Assembly (NCBI GenBank): GCA_051879195.1
Contig: JBJELO010000214.1
Span: 1 to 8,651, forward strand
DNA length: 8,651 bases
From: TWA4 sp051879195
GTDB taxonomy: Bacteria; Bacillota; Clostridia; Lachnospirales; Lachnospiraceae
Direction of reading: 5' to 3'
Positions 1 through 5,351 of this stretch are shown here, piece by piece. Positions within the stretch are counted from its first letter, which is position 1. Each line of letters begins with the position of its first letter. The notes beneath the pieces are model-generated. The model was not told where the DNA came from. It did not search any database and worked only from the letters and a program-made list of their open reading frames with translations. A program made the translations under genes and the position numbers.

Positions 1-1574
1 GAAAAGGTATTACTGCTGCTTCTCTTGGCCGTCTTCTGAAGGCCAGAGGATATTCTGTTACCATGCAGAAATTTGATCCCTACATCAACATTGACCCCGG
101 TACCATGAACCCGATTCAGCATGGTGAAGTATTTGTTACGGAGGATGGTACGGAGACAGACCTGGATCTGGGCCATTACGAGCGTTTCATTGATGAAAAT
201 CTTAATAAGAATTCCAATGTGACGACCGGTAAAGTATACTCTACCGTCATTGAAAAAGAACGCCGCGGTGATTTCGGAGGAGGAACTGTACAGGTTATTC
301 CTCATATTACCAACGAGATCAAAAGCCGTTTTTACAGGAATTACAACTCTGACAGCAATGACAGGACAGAAATTGCCATCATTGAAATCGGAGGTACAGT
401 AGGTGATATTGAAAGTCAGCCTTTTCTGGAATCGATCCGTCAGTTCCAGCTTGATGTGGGACGTGAAAATGCCATCATGATCCACGTCACACTGATTCCC
501 TACCTGCGCTGTTCCGGCGAGATGAAGACAAAGCCTACTCAGGCCAGTGTAAAAGCACTTCAGGGCATGGGAATCCAGCCTGATATCCTTGTCTGCCGTT
601 CCGAGCTTCCTCTCGATGACAAGATCAAGGAAAAAATCGGTATTTTCTGCAACGTACCGGCTCACCGTGTACTGCAGAATCTGGACGTGGAAGTTCTCTA
701 TGAAGCACCTCTTGCCATGGAAAAAGAACATCTGGCCAGTGTTGTATGCGAATGTCTCCATCTCGACTGTCCCGAACCTGATCTTTCTGAATGGACATCC
801 ATGATTGACGCCTGGAAGCATCCCCAGAAAAAGGTCACTGTCGCCCTGGTCGGCAAATATATTGCACTCCACGATGCCTATATCAGTGTTGTGGAATCTC
901 TGAAACATGCAGGTTGCTACCACCGTACTGAAGTAACGATCAAATGGGTGGACTCTGAACAGCTGACTGATGACAATGCAGCCGAAATTCTGGGTGATAT
1001 CTCCGGTATTCTGGTTCCCGGCGGTTTCGGAGACAGAGGCATCGAGGGCAAGATCAGCGCAATCCGCTACGCCCGCGAGAATAATATTCCTTTCCTGGGA
1101 CTCTGTCTGGGCATGCAGCTTGCTATCGTGGAATTTGCAAGACATGTAGTCGGTTACGCCAGTGCACACAGTGCGGAGCTTGATCCCTCCACATCATATC
1201 CTGTAATTCATCTGATGCCCGATCAGGACGGCATTACAGACATCGGCGGTACTTTAAGACTGGGAGCTTATCCCTGTGTCCTTGACAAAAACAGCAGAGC
1301 TTATCAGGTATACGGAACCGATCTTATTTCCGAGCGCCACAGACACCGCTATGAGGTCAACAACGATTACCGCAAAGTTCTGGAGAAAAACGGAATGTCT
1401 CTGTGCGGTAAATCCCCCGACGGACGCATTGTCGAGATGTGTGAGATTCCCGATCATCCCTGGTTCATCGGTACTCAGGCTCATCCTGAACTGAAATCCC
1501 GCCCCAACCGCCCTCATCCCCTGTTTAAAGGTTTCGTAGGCGCTGCCCTTGACTATCAGGACGCTCACAAATAA
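1..1574 (+). CDS. pyrG: CTP synthase (5' end cut by window)
   Basis: CTP synthase makes CTP from UTP, ATP and glutamine, the last step of pyrimidine nucleotide synthesis, in the cytoplasm. The reading frame is already open at the window edge: codons from base 3 read KGITAASLGRLLKARGYSVT and run into the ATG at 63, which is therefore internal. About 15-18 N-terminal residues, including most of the P-loop, lie outside. The N-terminal amidoligase domain is followed from about codon 255 (counted from base 63) by the class I glutamine amidotransferase domain, with the oxyanion strand PGGFGDRG, the nucleophile elbow GLCLGMQ (Cys codon at 1104) and the catalytic HPE (His codon at 1482). Length with the missing piece would be about 540 aa, normal for the family. 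It looks intact and functional. The next gene follows after 21 nt, so read-through is likely. The promoter is outside the window. Confidence 0.98.
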   Translation, partial: KGITAASLGRLLKARGYSVTMQKFDPYINIDPGTMNPIQHGEVFVTEDGTETDLDLGHYERFIDENLNKNSNVTTGKVYSTVIEKERRGDFGGGTVQVIPHITNEIKSRFYRNYNSDSNDRTEIAIIEIGGTVGDIESQPFLESIRQFQLDVGRENAIMIHVTLIPYLRCSGEMKTKPTQASVKALQGMGIQPDILVCRSELPLDDKIKEKIGIFCNVPAHRVLQNLDVEVLYEAPLAMEKEHLASVVCECLHLDCPEPDLSEWTSMIDAWKHPQKKVTVALVGKYIALHDAYISVVESLKHAGCYHRTEVTIKWVDSEQLTDDNAAEILGDISGILVPGGFGDRGIEGKISAIRYARENNIPFLGLCLGMQLAIVEFARHVVGYASAHSAELDPSTSYPVIHLMPDQDGITDIGGTLRLGAYPCVLDKNSRAYQVYGTDLISERHRHRYEVNNDYRKVLEKNGMSLCGKSPDGRIVEMCEIPDHPWFIGTQAHPELKSRPNRPHPLFKGFVGAALDYQDAHK

Positions 1575-1595
1575 TTATCAAACGGAGGTACTGTC

Positions 1596-1880
1596 ATGCA
1601 CCATCATTCTGAAGAAGAAAATGCCAGACTGGTCAACCGGATGGCGCGAATCATCGGGCATGCCAACAAAGTCAAAAACATGATTGCGGAGGACCGCAAC
1701 TGCACGGAAGTTCTGATTCAGCTTGCTGCTGTCCGCGCAGCGCTCACCAGTTTAAGTAAACTGATTCTGGAAGAACACATCAATGAGTGCATGACTGAGT
1801 TATCGGAATTCGAAAGCGATGAAGAACGCCGTGAAGCCATTGACGGTCTCATGGACGTTGTCAACCAGTTTATCAAATAA
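1596..1880 (+). CDS. CsoR/RcnR/FrmR-family metal-sensing repressor
   Basis: This 94-aa protein belongs to the all-helical DUF156 repressor family (CsoR, RcnR, FrmR, InrS), whose members form tetramers that release DNA when a metal or a reactive small molecule binds. The long helix carries Cys36 (in DRNCTEV), His61 and Cys65 (in EEHINEC), the classic metal triad. The N-terminus has three consecutive histidines (2-4). His4 falls 32 residues before Cys36, the same spacing as the N-terminal His ligand of RcnR (His3-Cys35) and InrS (His21-Cys53). The full set reads H-C-H-C, the pattern of nickel-sensing InrS, whereas copper CsoR is x-C-H-C. The start is supported by a GGAGGT box at 1584-1589, 6 nt before ATG. 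It sits 21 nt after pyrG and 84 nt before a DUF554 gene, with no copper or nickel exporter next to it, so the metal is uncertain. Confidence 0.93.
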   Translation: MHHHSEEENARLVNRMARIIGHANKVKNMIAEDRNCTEVLIQLAAVRAALTSLSKLILEEHINECMTELSEFESDEERREAIDGLMDVVNQFIK

Positions 1881-1887
1881 CCAAAAG

Positions 1888-1900
1888 CGGCCGGGGGCCG
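1888..1900 (+). promoter_or_regulatory. GC-rich dyad between sensor gene and DUF554 gene
   Basis: A perfect 5-bp all-GC inverted repeat (CGGCC, 3-nt G loop, GGCCG) lies 7 nt after the stop of the metal sensor. There is no T-run after it, so it is not a convincing intrinsic terminator. CsoR-family operators are short dyads built around G/C runs, so this could be a binding site controlling the DUF554 gene, or a stabilising RNA hairpin. The classical flanking TA-rich arms of CsoR operators are not visible, so the assignment is weak. No clear sigma-A promoter was found in 1881-1964. Confidence 0.3.
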
Positions 1901-1964
1901 GACCTGAAAATACAATCCGGTTCCTCACCGCAGATAACAATTATACGCAGCAAAGAATCATATT

Positions 1965-2645
1965 ATGTTAGGAACAATCGTAAACACCGGCACAATTCTT
2001 GCCGGAAGCATCATCGGAAGTGTTTTCAAAAAAGGGATCAAAGAAGAATATCAGGGAGCCCTGTTTACCGCCATGGGCCTGGCTGCCACCGGTCTGGGCA
2101 TCAATTCTGTTGTCCAGAACATGCCCCAAAGCAGCTATCCTGTGCTGTTTATCATCAGCCTGGCTCTGGGAAGTCTGATCGGAACCATGCTGGATCTGAA
2201 CGGCCGGTTTCAGCGTCTCTCCTCCCGCTTTTCTTCCAGCCGCCTGGGGGAAGGCCTGGCCACGGGCATTCTTCTTTACTGTATCGGGTCACTCTCCATA
2301 CTTGGACCGGTGCAGAGTGCCCTGTACGGTGACAATACTTACCTGTTTACCAATGCCACTCTCGATTTTGTCACCTCCATGGTTCTGGCGGCGACTTACG
2401 GCATCGGCATGGCACTTGCCGCCGGCGTCCTGTTCGCATGGCAGGGAAGTATCTACCTCTGTGCCCTGTTGTTGGGCAACTTCATGACATCGGACATGAT
2501 GACGGAAATCTCCATTGTGGGCGGTTTTCTGATTGCCAGTTCCGGACTCTCCATCCTTGGAATCAAGGACTGCAAAACCCTGAATATGCTGCCCTCACTT
2601 CTGGTACCCGTTCTGTGGTTTGCCGTAACGGGACTTTTTCATTAA
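1965..2645 (+). CDS. DUF554 family integral membrane protein
   Basis: This 226-aa polytopic membrane protein begins MLGTIVNTGTILAGSIIGS and is typical of DUF554 (YdfK/YqgA-like), a widespread family of unestablished function with suggested transport roles. Hydrophobic segments are visible at about residues 3-22, 33-50, 58-76, 98-120, 135-155, 158-178, 180-198 and 205-225, with glycine-rich helices and no signal peptidase site. Length matches family members of about 225-235 aa. The start fits the conserved family N-terminus although the ribosome binding site is poor (only an AAAGA stretch about 8 nt upstream), so expression may depend on coupling or be low. It follows the metal-sensor gene on the same strand and ends just before a strong terminator, making it the last gene of this transcription unit. 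Confidence 0.9.
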   Translation: MLGTIVNTGTILAGSIIGSVFKKGIKEEYQGALFTAMGLAATGLGINSVVQNMPQSSYPVLFIISLALGSLIGTMLDLNGRFQRLSSRFSSSRLGEGLATGILLYCIGSLSILGPVQSALYGDNTYLFTNATLDFVTSMVLAATYGIGMALAAGVLFAWQGSIYLCALLLGNFMTSDMMTEISIVGGFLIASSGLSILGIKDCKTLNMLPSLLVPVLWFAVTGLFH

Positions 2646-2649
2646 TTCA

Positions 2650-2685
2650 AAAAGAAGAGGCATCATCCACGATGCCTCTTCTTTT
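2650..2685. terminator. Bidirectional intrinsic terminator
   Basis: A perfect 15-bp stem (AAAAGAAGAGGCATC with its complement) encloses the 6-nt loop ATCCAC, starting 4 nt after the DUF554 stop. The A-rich left arm and T-rich right arm give a U-tract in both directions, so it can end the + strand pyrG-sensor-DUF554 unit and the - strand HPr-like transcript arriving from the right. Confidence 0.93.
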
Positions 2686-2770
2686 CAATTGCTTACAAAA
2701 TGTTCAGACTTATTAAAACCTGATCTGCATAAAATGTCAGATCTTCAATAAATTCAAATGCTTTCCCAAA

Positions 2771-2825
2771 AATAAACCGATAAAAAATAAACTGATATAA
2801 TAATTAAAGTAATAAACTGATATAA
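2771..2825. repeat. Three-copy AT-rich 15-bp direct repeat
   Basis: AATAAACTGATATAA occurs exactly at 2786-2800 and 2811-2825. A 13/15 copy (AATAAACCGATAAAA) lies at 2771-2785, directly abutting the first. The array fills the spacer between the terminator and the stop of the - strand HPr-like gene. It is too short and too close-packed for CRISPR. No function is evident; the array could be slippage-derived low-complexity DNA or a protein-binding array. The rest of 2686-2831 is AT-rich and holds only a 6-bp inverted repeat at 2722-2743. Confidence 0.75.
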
Positions 2826-2831
2826 AATCCG

Positions 2832-3059
2832 TTAATTGCAGAACGCAAGAAGTTCATCCAGAGCTGACTGGTCTTCTTCACCGCCGATGATATTCAGTTC
2901 ACCGGTCCTGCCGACTGCCATGCTCAGTACACCCATCAGAGACTTGGCGTCCAGAGTGTATCTTCCGATCTTGATATCAATATCACCTGCGAAACGGTTG
3001 GCTGCATATACAAAACGGTTGGCTTCCTCTATGGTTGATAAATTAATGTTTCTCTTCAT
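2832..3059 (-). CDS. HPr-like protein lacking the active-site histidine
   Basis: This 75-aa protein has the HPr fold pattern: a short strand, a helix (EEANRFVYAANRF), the strand pair DIDIKIGRYTLDAKS, the LMGVLSMAV helix, then GELNIIGG and the final helix. HPr carries phosphate from enzyme I to PTS permeases on His15 and serves as CcpA corepressor when Ser46 is phosphorylated by HPr kinase. Aligning without gaps (offset 6), HPr Ser46 corresponds to Ser40 in AKSLMG, and His15 to Thr9. The HARP loop is absent, so it should not act as a phosphocarrier. Only the regulatory serine motif remains, as in B. subtilis Crh (Gln15, Ser46), though this protein is far more divergent than Crh. The start is backed by AAAGGAG at 3070-3076, 10 nt upstream. 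It has its own consensus promoter and a cre-like site. It is the last gene of the - strand block and runs toward the shared terminator. Confidence 0.88.
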   Translation of the reverse strand: MKRNINLSTIEEANRFVYAANRFAGDIDIKIGRYTLDAKSLMGVLSMAVGRTGELNIIGGEEDQSALDELLAFCN

Positions 3060-3060
3060 A

Positions 3061-3156
3061 TTATGATTGCTCCTTTCTTTCCGCAGCTGCCTTCCGGATG
3101 CTGCAGGAGAGGTGGATTCTCTGTTTCCAAATCCATAACAATGAGCGCGCTTTCAT
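3061..3156 (-). CDS. Possible 31-codon leader ORF before HPr-like gene
   Basis: An uninterrupted frame of 31 codons (starting MKARSLLWIWKQ) begins about 16 nt after the predicted transcription start, with GGAG at 3163-3166, 6 nt before its ATG. Its TAA (3061-3063) ends one base before the ATG of the HPr-like gene. That gene's AAAGGAG lies inside the last codons of this frame, so translating ribosomes would terminate on top of the next start, an arrangement that favours coupling. The peptide is basic, has two Trp residues and matches no family I know. An open frame this short can arise by chance, and its first codons coincide with a cre-like sequence, which gives another reason for those bases. 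Confidence 0.35.
   Translation of the reverse strand: MKARSLLWIWKQRIHLSCSIRKAAAERKEQS
3081..3106 (-). promoter_or_regulatory. Hairpin just upstream of HPr-like ribosome binding site
   Basis: On the transcript, CTGCAGC (3106-3100) can pair with GCTGCGG (3087-3081), 7 bp with one G-U pair, around a 12-nt loop. It ends 4 nt before the AAAGGAG box of the HPr-like gene and lies inside the candidate leader ORF, so ribosomes on the leader would unfold it. Moderate stability; the role is inferred. Confidence 0.3.
3141..3156 (-). promoter_or_regulatory. Cre-like catabolite control site (CcpA)
   Basis: ATGAAAGCGCGCTCAT fits the cre consensus WTGNAARCGNWWWCAW at every position except two of the W positions, and keeps the invariant TG..A..CG....CA core. 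The dyad TGAAAGCG/CGCTCA is almost symmetric. It lies at about +17 to +32 relative to the expected start of the 3179-3207 promoter, where a bound CcpA-HPr(Ser-P) complex would block transcription. A ccpA gene is not in the window. Confidence 0.6.
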
Positions 3157-3178
3157 GTGTTTCTCCGGATTTACACGG

Positions 3179-3207
3179 ATTATATGCCGTTCTTTTTCGA
3201 TTGTCAA
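3179..3207 (-). promoter_or_regulatory. Perfect-consensus sigma-A promoter of HPr-like gene
   Basis: Read on the - strand, TTGACA (3207-3202) is separated by exactly 17 nt from TATAAT (3184-3179): both hexamers and the spacer are at the vegetative consensus. Transcription should start near 3172, giving a leader of about 110 nt before the HPr-like start codon. The upstream AraC gene ends 160 nt earlier, so the HPr-like gene has its own strong promoter. Confidence 0.85.
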
Positions 3208-3344
3208 GCGAATTTGTGATTTTTATCCTTTTGCCCTGTTTCGGAAAAATTCTGGAATATTTTTCTAATAATTTACCGAAAACTATTTCTTACTGCTGCC
3301 ATTTTACTGATATTAATTACCATCTTGTCCGACATCCTGTACCT

Positions 3345-3361
3345 GCATTCTTGCAGAATGC
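3345..3361. repeat. 7-bp inverted repeat after AraC gene stop
   Basis: GCATTCT-TGC-AGAATGC forms a 7-bp stem with a 3-nt loop, 5 nt beyond the stop of the - strand AraC gene. On the - strand the hairpin is preceded by AAAA and not followed by a T-run, so it is a poor terminator in that direction. On the + strand it is followed by TTTTGTT, but no + strand gene ends here. It may be a 3'-end stabilising hairpin or a weak terminator. Nothing else recognisable lies between it and the -35 box at 3207. Confidence 0.35.
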
Positions 3362-3366
3362 TTTTG

Positions 3367-4227
3367 TTATACTACAAAGCGGTTGTCTTTTCGGTAATAT
3401 TTCGGGCTGACTCCAAAGGCATTTTTAAACATTTTGGAAAAAGTAAGCGGGTTATCATAACCTACACGAACTGCAATATCCTGAATACTCAGATCCGTGG
3501 TCTGCAGAAGCTGTCTCGCTTTATTAAGCCGGTAGTTGACCAGATATTCCTGGGGAGATACATTCAGTTTGTTCTTGAAAATCGTGGTCAGATAAGACCG
3601 GTTAATTCCTATATAAGAAGCAATATCATTGACTTTGATATGGGAATAATTCCTGTGAATATACTGAATTGCATTCTGTACATACAGATCCTGGGAATCG
3701 CTGTATTTTTTCTCCCTTTTTGTACCGCCGGTTTCCACCAGCAGCGCCAGCAGCTCATACAGATAGCTGTTTCTCTGCAGCTCGTCATACAGAGTGGACT
3801 CAGATACGCCCAGTATCTTTTCGATAATCTCTGCAAAACAATCGGGATTACAGTTGCATCTGCGCACCGGTGACCTGACAAATCCCGCATCTCTCAGGCA
3901 CGATGACACTTTACTTCCCTCGACAGCTACCCAGGCATACTGCCAGGGATCTTCCTGATCCGCTTCATATTCCATCTCCTGCCCGTCCAGCAGGACGAAA
4001 ATCATGCCTGCCGACAAATCCCAGCTCTGCTTTTTCAGACGAAGAACTCCTTTTCCGGCCAGTACGATATGTATGTGGTAACCGCTGATCCGGCAGGGAC
4101 CGGTTTTTCTTCCCGATATACAGTTTTCAATTCCGCAGCCCTTCATATGCAGGCTCAGATCCAGTGTATTTTTACAATCCATTGAACGGCAAAATGAAAC
4201 AAAACGATACTTATCAGATGACTCCAT
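3367..4227 (-). CDS. AraC-family transcriptional regulator (first)
   Basis: A one-component sugar-type regulator of about 286 aa with an N-terminal cupin ligand domain (about residues 20-110; GYHIHIVLAGKG and the DPWQYAWVAVEG motif) and a C-terminal double helix-turn-helix. HTH1 covers about 198-217 (KVNDIASYIGINRSYL), and HTH2 about 246-268 (LSIQDIAVRVGY then LTFSKMFK), ending in the usual GVSP..YR. I chose the ATG at 4227 because AAGGAG (4238-4243) is 10 nt from it but only 1 nt from the in-frame ATG at 4236, too close to work; the longer form would add 3 residues. The linker holds an unusual Cys cluster (RRCNCNPDC). It is a clear paralogue of the two other AraC proteins here, and its HTH2 is closest to that of the upstream gene. 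It lies 145 nt downstream of that gene. Direct repeats over its promoter suggest autoregulation. The inducer is unknown. Confidence 0.92.
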   Translation of the reverse strand: MESSDKYRFVSFCRSMDCKNTLDLSLHMKGCGIENCISGRKTGPCRISGYHIHIVLAGKGVLRLKKQSWDLSAGMIFVLLDGQEMEYEADQEDPWQYAWVAVEGSKVSSCLRDAGFVRSPVRRCNCNPDCFAEIIEKILGVSESTLYDELQRNSYLYELLALLVETGGTKREKKYSDSQDLYVQNAIQYIHRNYSHIKVNDIASYIGINRSYLTTIFKNKLNVSPQEYLVNYRLNKARQLLQTTDLSIQDIAVRVGYDNPLTFSKMFKNAFGVSPKYYRKDNRFVV

Positions 4228-4246
4228 ACTTTTCATTCTCCTTCAT
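4214..4246 (-). other. Ten-codon mini-ORF overlapping AraC start
   Basis: ATG at 4246-4244 has GGGGAG (4255-4260) 8 nt upstream, better placed than the box of the AraC gene itself. The frame reads MKENEKYGVI and stops at 4214-4216, 13 bases inside the AraC coding region in another frame. Its codons 2-3 are the AAGGAG of the AraC gene. It may damp or couple AraC translation, or be chance. Confidence 0.25.
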
Positions 4247-4260
4247 TTTATTTTCTCCCC

Positions 4261-4302
4261 GAACATATAAAAACGAACATCCAAAACTGAACATATAAAT
4301 GT
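4261..4302. repeat. Three tandem 14-bp repeats over AraC promoter
   Basis: On the + strand three contiguous 14-mers, GAACATATAAAAAC, GAACATCCAAAACT and GAACATATAAATGT, share GAACAT and an A-rich tail. They abut the -10 box at 4303-4308 and cover the expected start of the - strand AraC gene (about 4296), ending before its Shine-Dalgarno region. AraC-family operators are commonly direct repeats, so this is a candidate operator, most simply for autorepression. The repeats are absent from the other spacers of the window. Confidence 0.7.
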
Positions 4303-4308
4303 ATTATA
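4303..4308 (-). promoter_or_regulatory. -10 box for first AraC gene
   Basis: TATAAT on the - strand directly upstream of the 14-bp repeats. At 17 nt further upstream the sequence is ACCGGA, so there is no -35 match; the promoter is probably weak or activator-dependent. A TTGACT at 4354-4359 is too far away to pair with it. The upstream AraC gene has no clear terminator in 4309-4381, so read-through is also possible. Confidence 0.5.
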
Positions 4309-4381
4309 ATCCCGCTTCTGTTTTTTCCGGTAGATTCTTTTGTCCTTTAAACCAGTCAAAATGTCCACTATTTCAATTAAT

Positions 4382-5215
4382 TCAACTCTTTTTCCTGTTC
4401 TCCTTGCGGTATATGCTGGGCGGTACACCGATTACTTTTTTAAATGCTTTGGAAAATGTTAAAGCATCCTCATATCCGCAGGCTTTCGCCACTTCCTCCA
4501 CAGGCATTTCCGTAAATGTCAGCAGTTCTTTGGCTCTTGATACGCGAAAGCGGATCAGAAACTCCTGAGGAGACATGCCCAGATTATTCTGAAACAGCAT
4601 ATGCAGGTAACTTCTGCTGACACAGATATAGTCGGCCACATCTGTAACCCTGATCCCCCGCTGATAATTATTCCTTATAAAATTAATTGCCCGTCTTACA
4701 TAAACATTGCCGTGGCCGTCGCTGTATTCGTTCTCCAGTGTCATATCCTCCATTAATACTGAAAACCAGAGCATCAGAAGCCCCTGCAGGAAATATTGAT
4801 TTCTGATGGTTTTTTTGTCATTTTCCAACATTTCACATACGATTTTCTGTAAATCTTCTCCTTTTTCAGAACGGAAAACGAGCTGTTCGCTGTTGATGCC
4901 CAGATCGCTGACATATTCTCCGGCATGCTTTCCTGAAAAACCAACCCAGAAATATGTCCATGGATTTTTTTCATCTGCCTGGTAGAATGCCATGGAACCG
5001 GGTTCAATCACAAACCCCTGGCCAGGCCCAAGATGATAGGTTTTTTCGTTCACTTTATACGTTCCTTCCCCGTCAACAATGTAATGAACAATATAATTTG
5101 GCCGGGGTGTCGGTCCGTAGCTGTGGAGTGGCTGACACTCGGAATAGCCGCAAAAGCATAAATAGACATCTTCAAACTTTATATCCGGCAGCTGCAGAAC
5201 TCTTGATTTTTCCAT
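4382..5215 (-). CDS. AraC-family transcriptional regulator (second)
   Basis: A 277-aa regulator with an N-terminal cupin/AraC-binding domain (about residues 20-105; CGYSECQPLHSYGP, NYIVHYIVDGEGTY, the FVIEPG turn, NPWTYFWVGFSG) and two helix-turn-helix motifs at about 189-208 (RVTDVADYICVSRSYL) and 237-259 (MPVEEVAKACGY then LTFSKAFK), finishing GVPPSIYRKENR. The architecture is that of sugar-responsive AraC/XylS activators such as those controlling glycosidase and ABC-sugar loci in Firmicutes; the ligand cannot be read from sequence. The start is well supported by AAGGGG at 5221-5226, 5 nt upstream. It is divergent from the third AraC gene, sharing a 395-bp spacer, and their N-termini align closely (GY.(E/Q)C.P.H..GP...R). 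It is the first gene of the - strand block. Confidence 0.94.
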   Translation of the reverse strand: MEKSRVLQLPDIKFEDVYLCFCGYSECQPLHSYGPTPRPNYIVHYIVDGEGTYKVNEKTYHLGPGQGFVIEPGSMAFYQADEKNPWTYFWVGFSGKHAGEYVSDLGINSEQLVFRSEKGEDLQKIVCEMLENDKKTIRNQYFLQGLLMLWFSVLMEDMTLENEYSDGHGNVYVRRAINFIRNNYQRGIRVTDVADYICVSRSYLHMLFQNNLGMSPQEFLIRFRVSRAKELLTFTEMPVEEVAKACGYEDALTFSKAFKKVIGVPPSIYRKENRKKS

Positions 5216-5253
5216 AATATCCCCTTCTTTTCTGAATCATGTCAGATTCTACC

Positions 5254-5268
5254 GGACGGCCGCTGTCC
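5254..5268. promoter_or_regulatory. 15-bp GC-rich near-palindrome at second AraC promoter
   Basis: GGACGGCCGCTGTCC is symmetric around its central C apart from one mismatched pair (six of seven pairs match). It sits directly downstream of the - strand -10 box, over the expected start of transcription (about 5263), in an otherwise AT-rich spacer. This position suits a repressor operator. The binding protein is unknown, and AraC proteins usually prefer direct repeats. Confidence 0.5.
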
Positions 5269-5269
5269 T

Positions 5270-5275
5270 TTTATA
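5270..5275 (-). promoter_or_regulatory. -10 box for second AraC gene
   Basis: TATAAA on the - strand, 55 nt before the start codon. The hexamer 17 nt upstream is GGACGT, with no -35 likeness, so this is a weak or activated promoter if used. Confidence 0.4.
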
Positions 5276-5322
5276 CCCCAATATGCCATTGCACGTCCGC
5301 CTGCGATACGACATTTTGCCTC

Positions 5323-5351
5323 TTTACAAACATCTTTTTCAATTGTATATT
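5323..5351 (+). promoter_or_regulatory. Candidate promoter for third AraC gene
   Basis: TTTACA (5323-5328), 17 nt, TATATT (5346-5351): each hexamer is one base off consensus with ideal spacing. Use of it would give a leader of about 250 nt containing the hairpin at 5403-5442. The surrounding DNA is very AT-rich, which makes chance matches more likely. Confidence 0.45.

Noticed and set aside
63..65. ATG at 63 as the pyrG start
   Set aside because: The frame is open to the window edge and the upstream codons encode the conserved CTP synthase N-terminus; the gene is simply cut by the window.
1254..1568. 104-codon - strand frame inside pyrG
   Set aside because: Shadow of the amidotransferase domain of pyrG.
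2722..2743. GATCTG...CAGATC inverted repeat as a terminator for the HPr-like gene
   Set aside because: Only 6 bp with a 10-nt loop and a weak T-run; the 15-bp bidirectional terminator at 2650-2685 explains termination better.
2793..2801. Extended -10 match TGATATAAT on the + strand
   Set aside because: It lies inside the AT-rich 15-bp repeat, has no -35, and leads only into antisense of the HPr-like gene; chance match.
3063..3410. 115-codon + strand frame over the HPr-like promoter region
   Set aside because: It overlaps a consensus - strand promoter, cre-like site and AraC 3' end. It has no ribosome site and its composition resembles translated intergenic DNA.
3325..3873. 182-codon + strand frame opposite the first AraC gene
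   Set aside because: Mirror of the AraC coding sequence, without family features.
4261..4302. 14-bp repeats as a CRISPR array or plasmid iterons
   Set aside because: The repeats are contiguous without spacers, no cas or rep gene is near, and they sit on a promoter.
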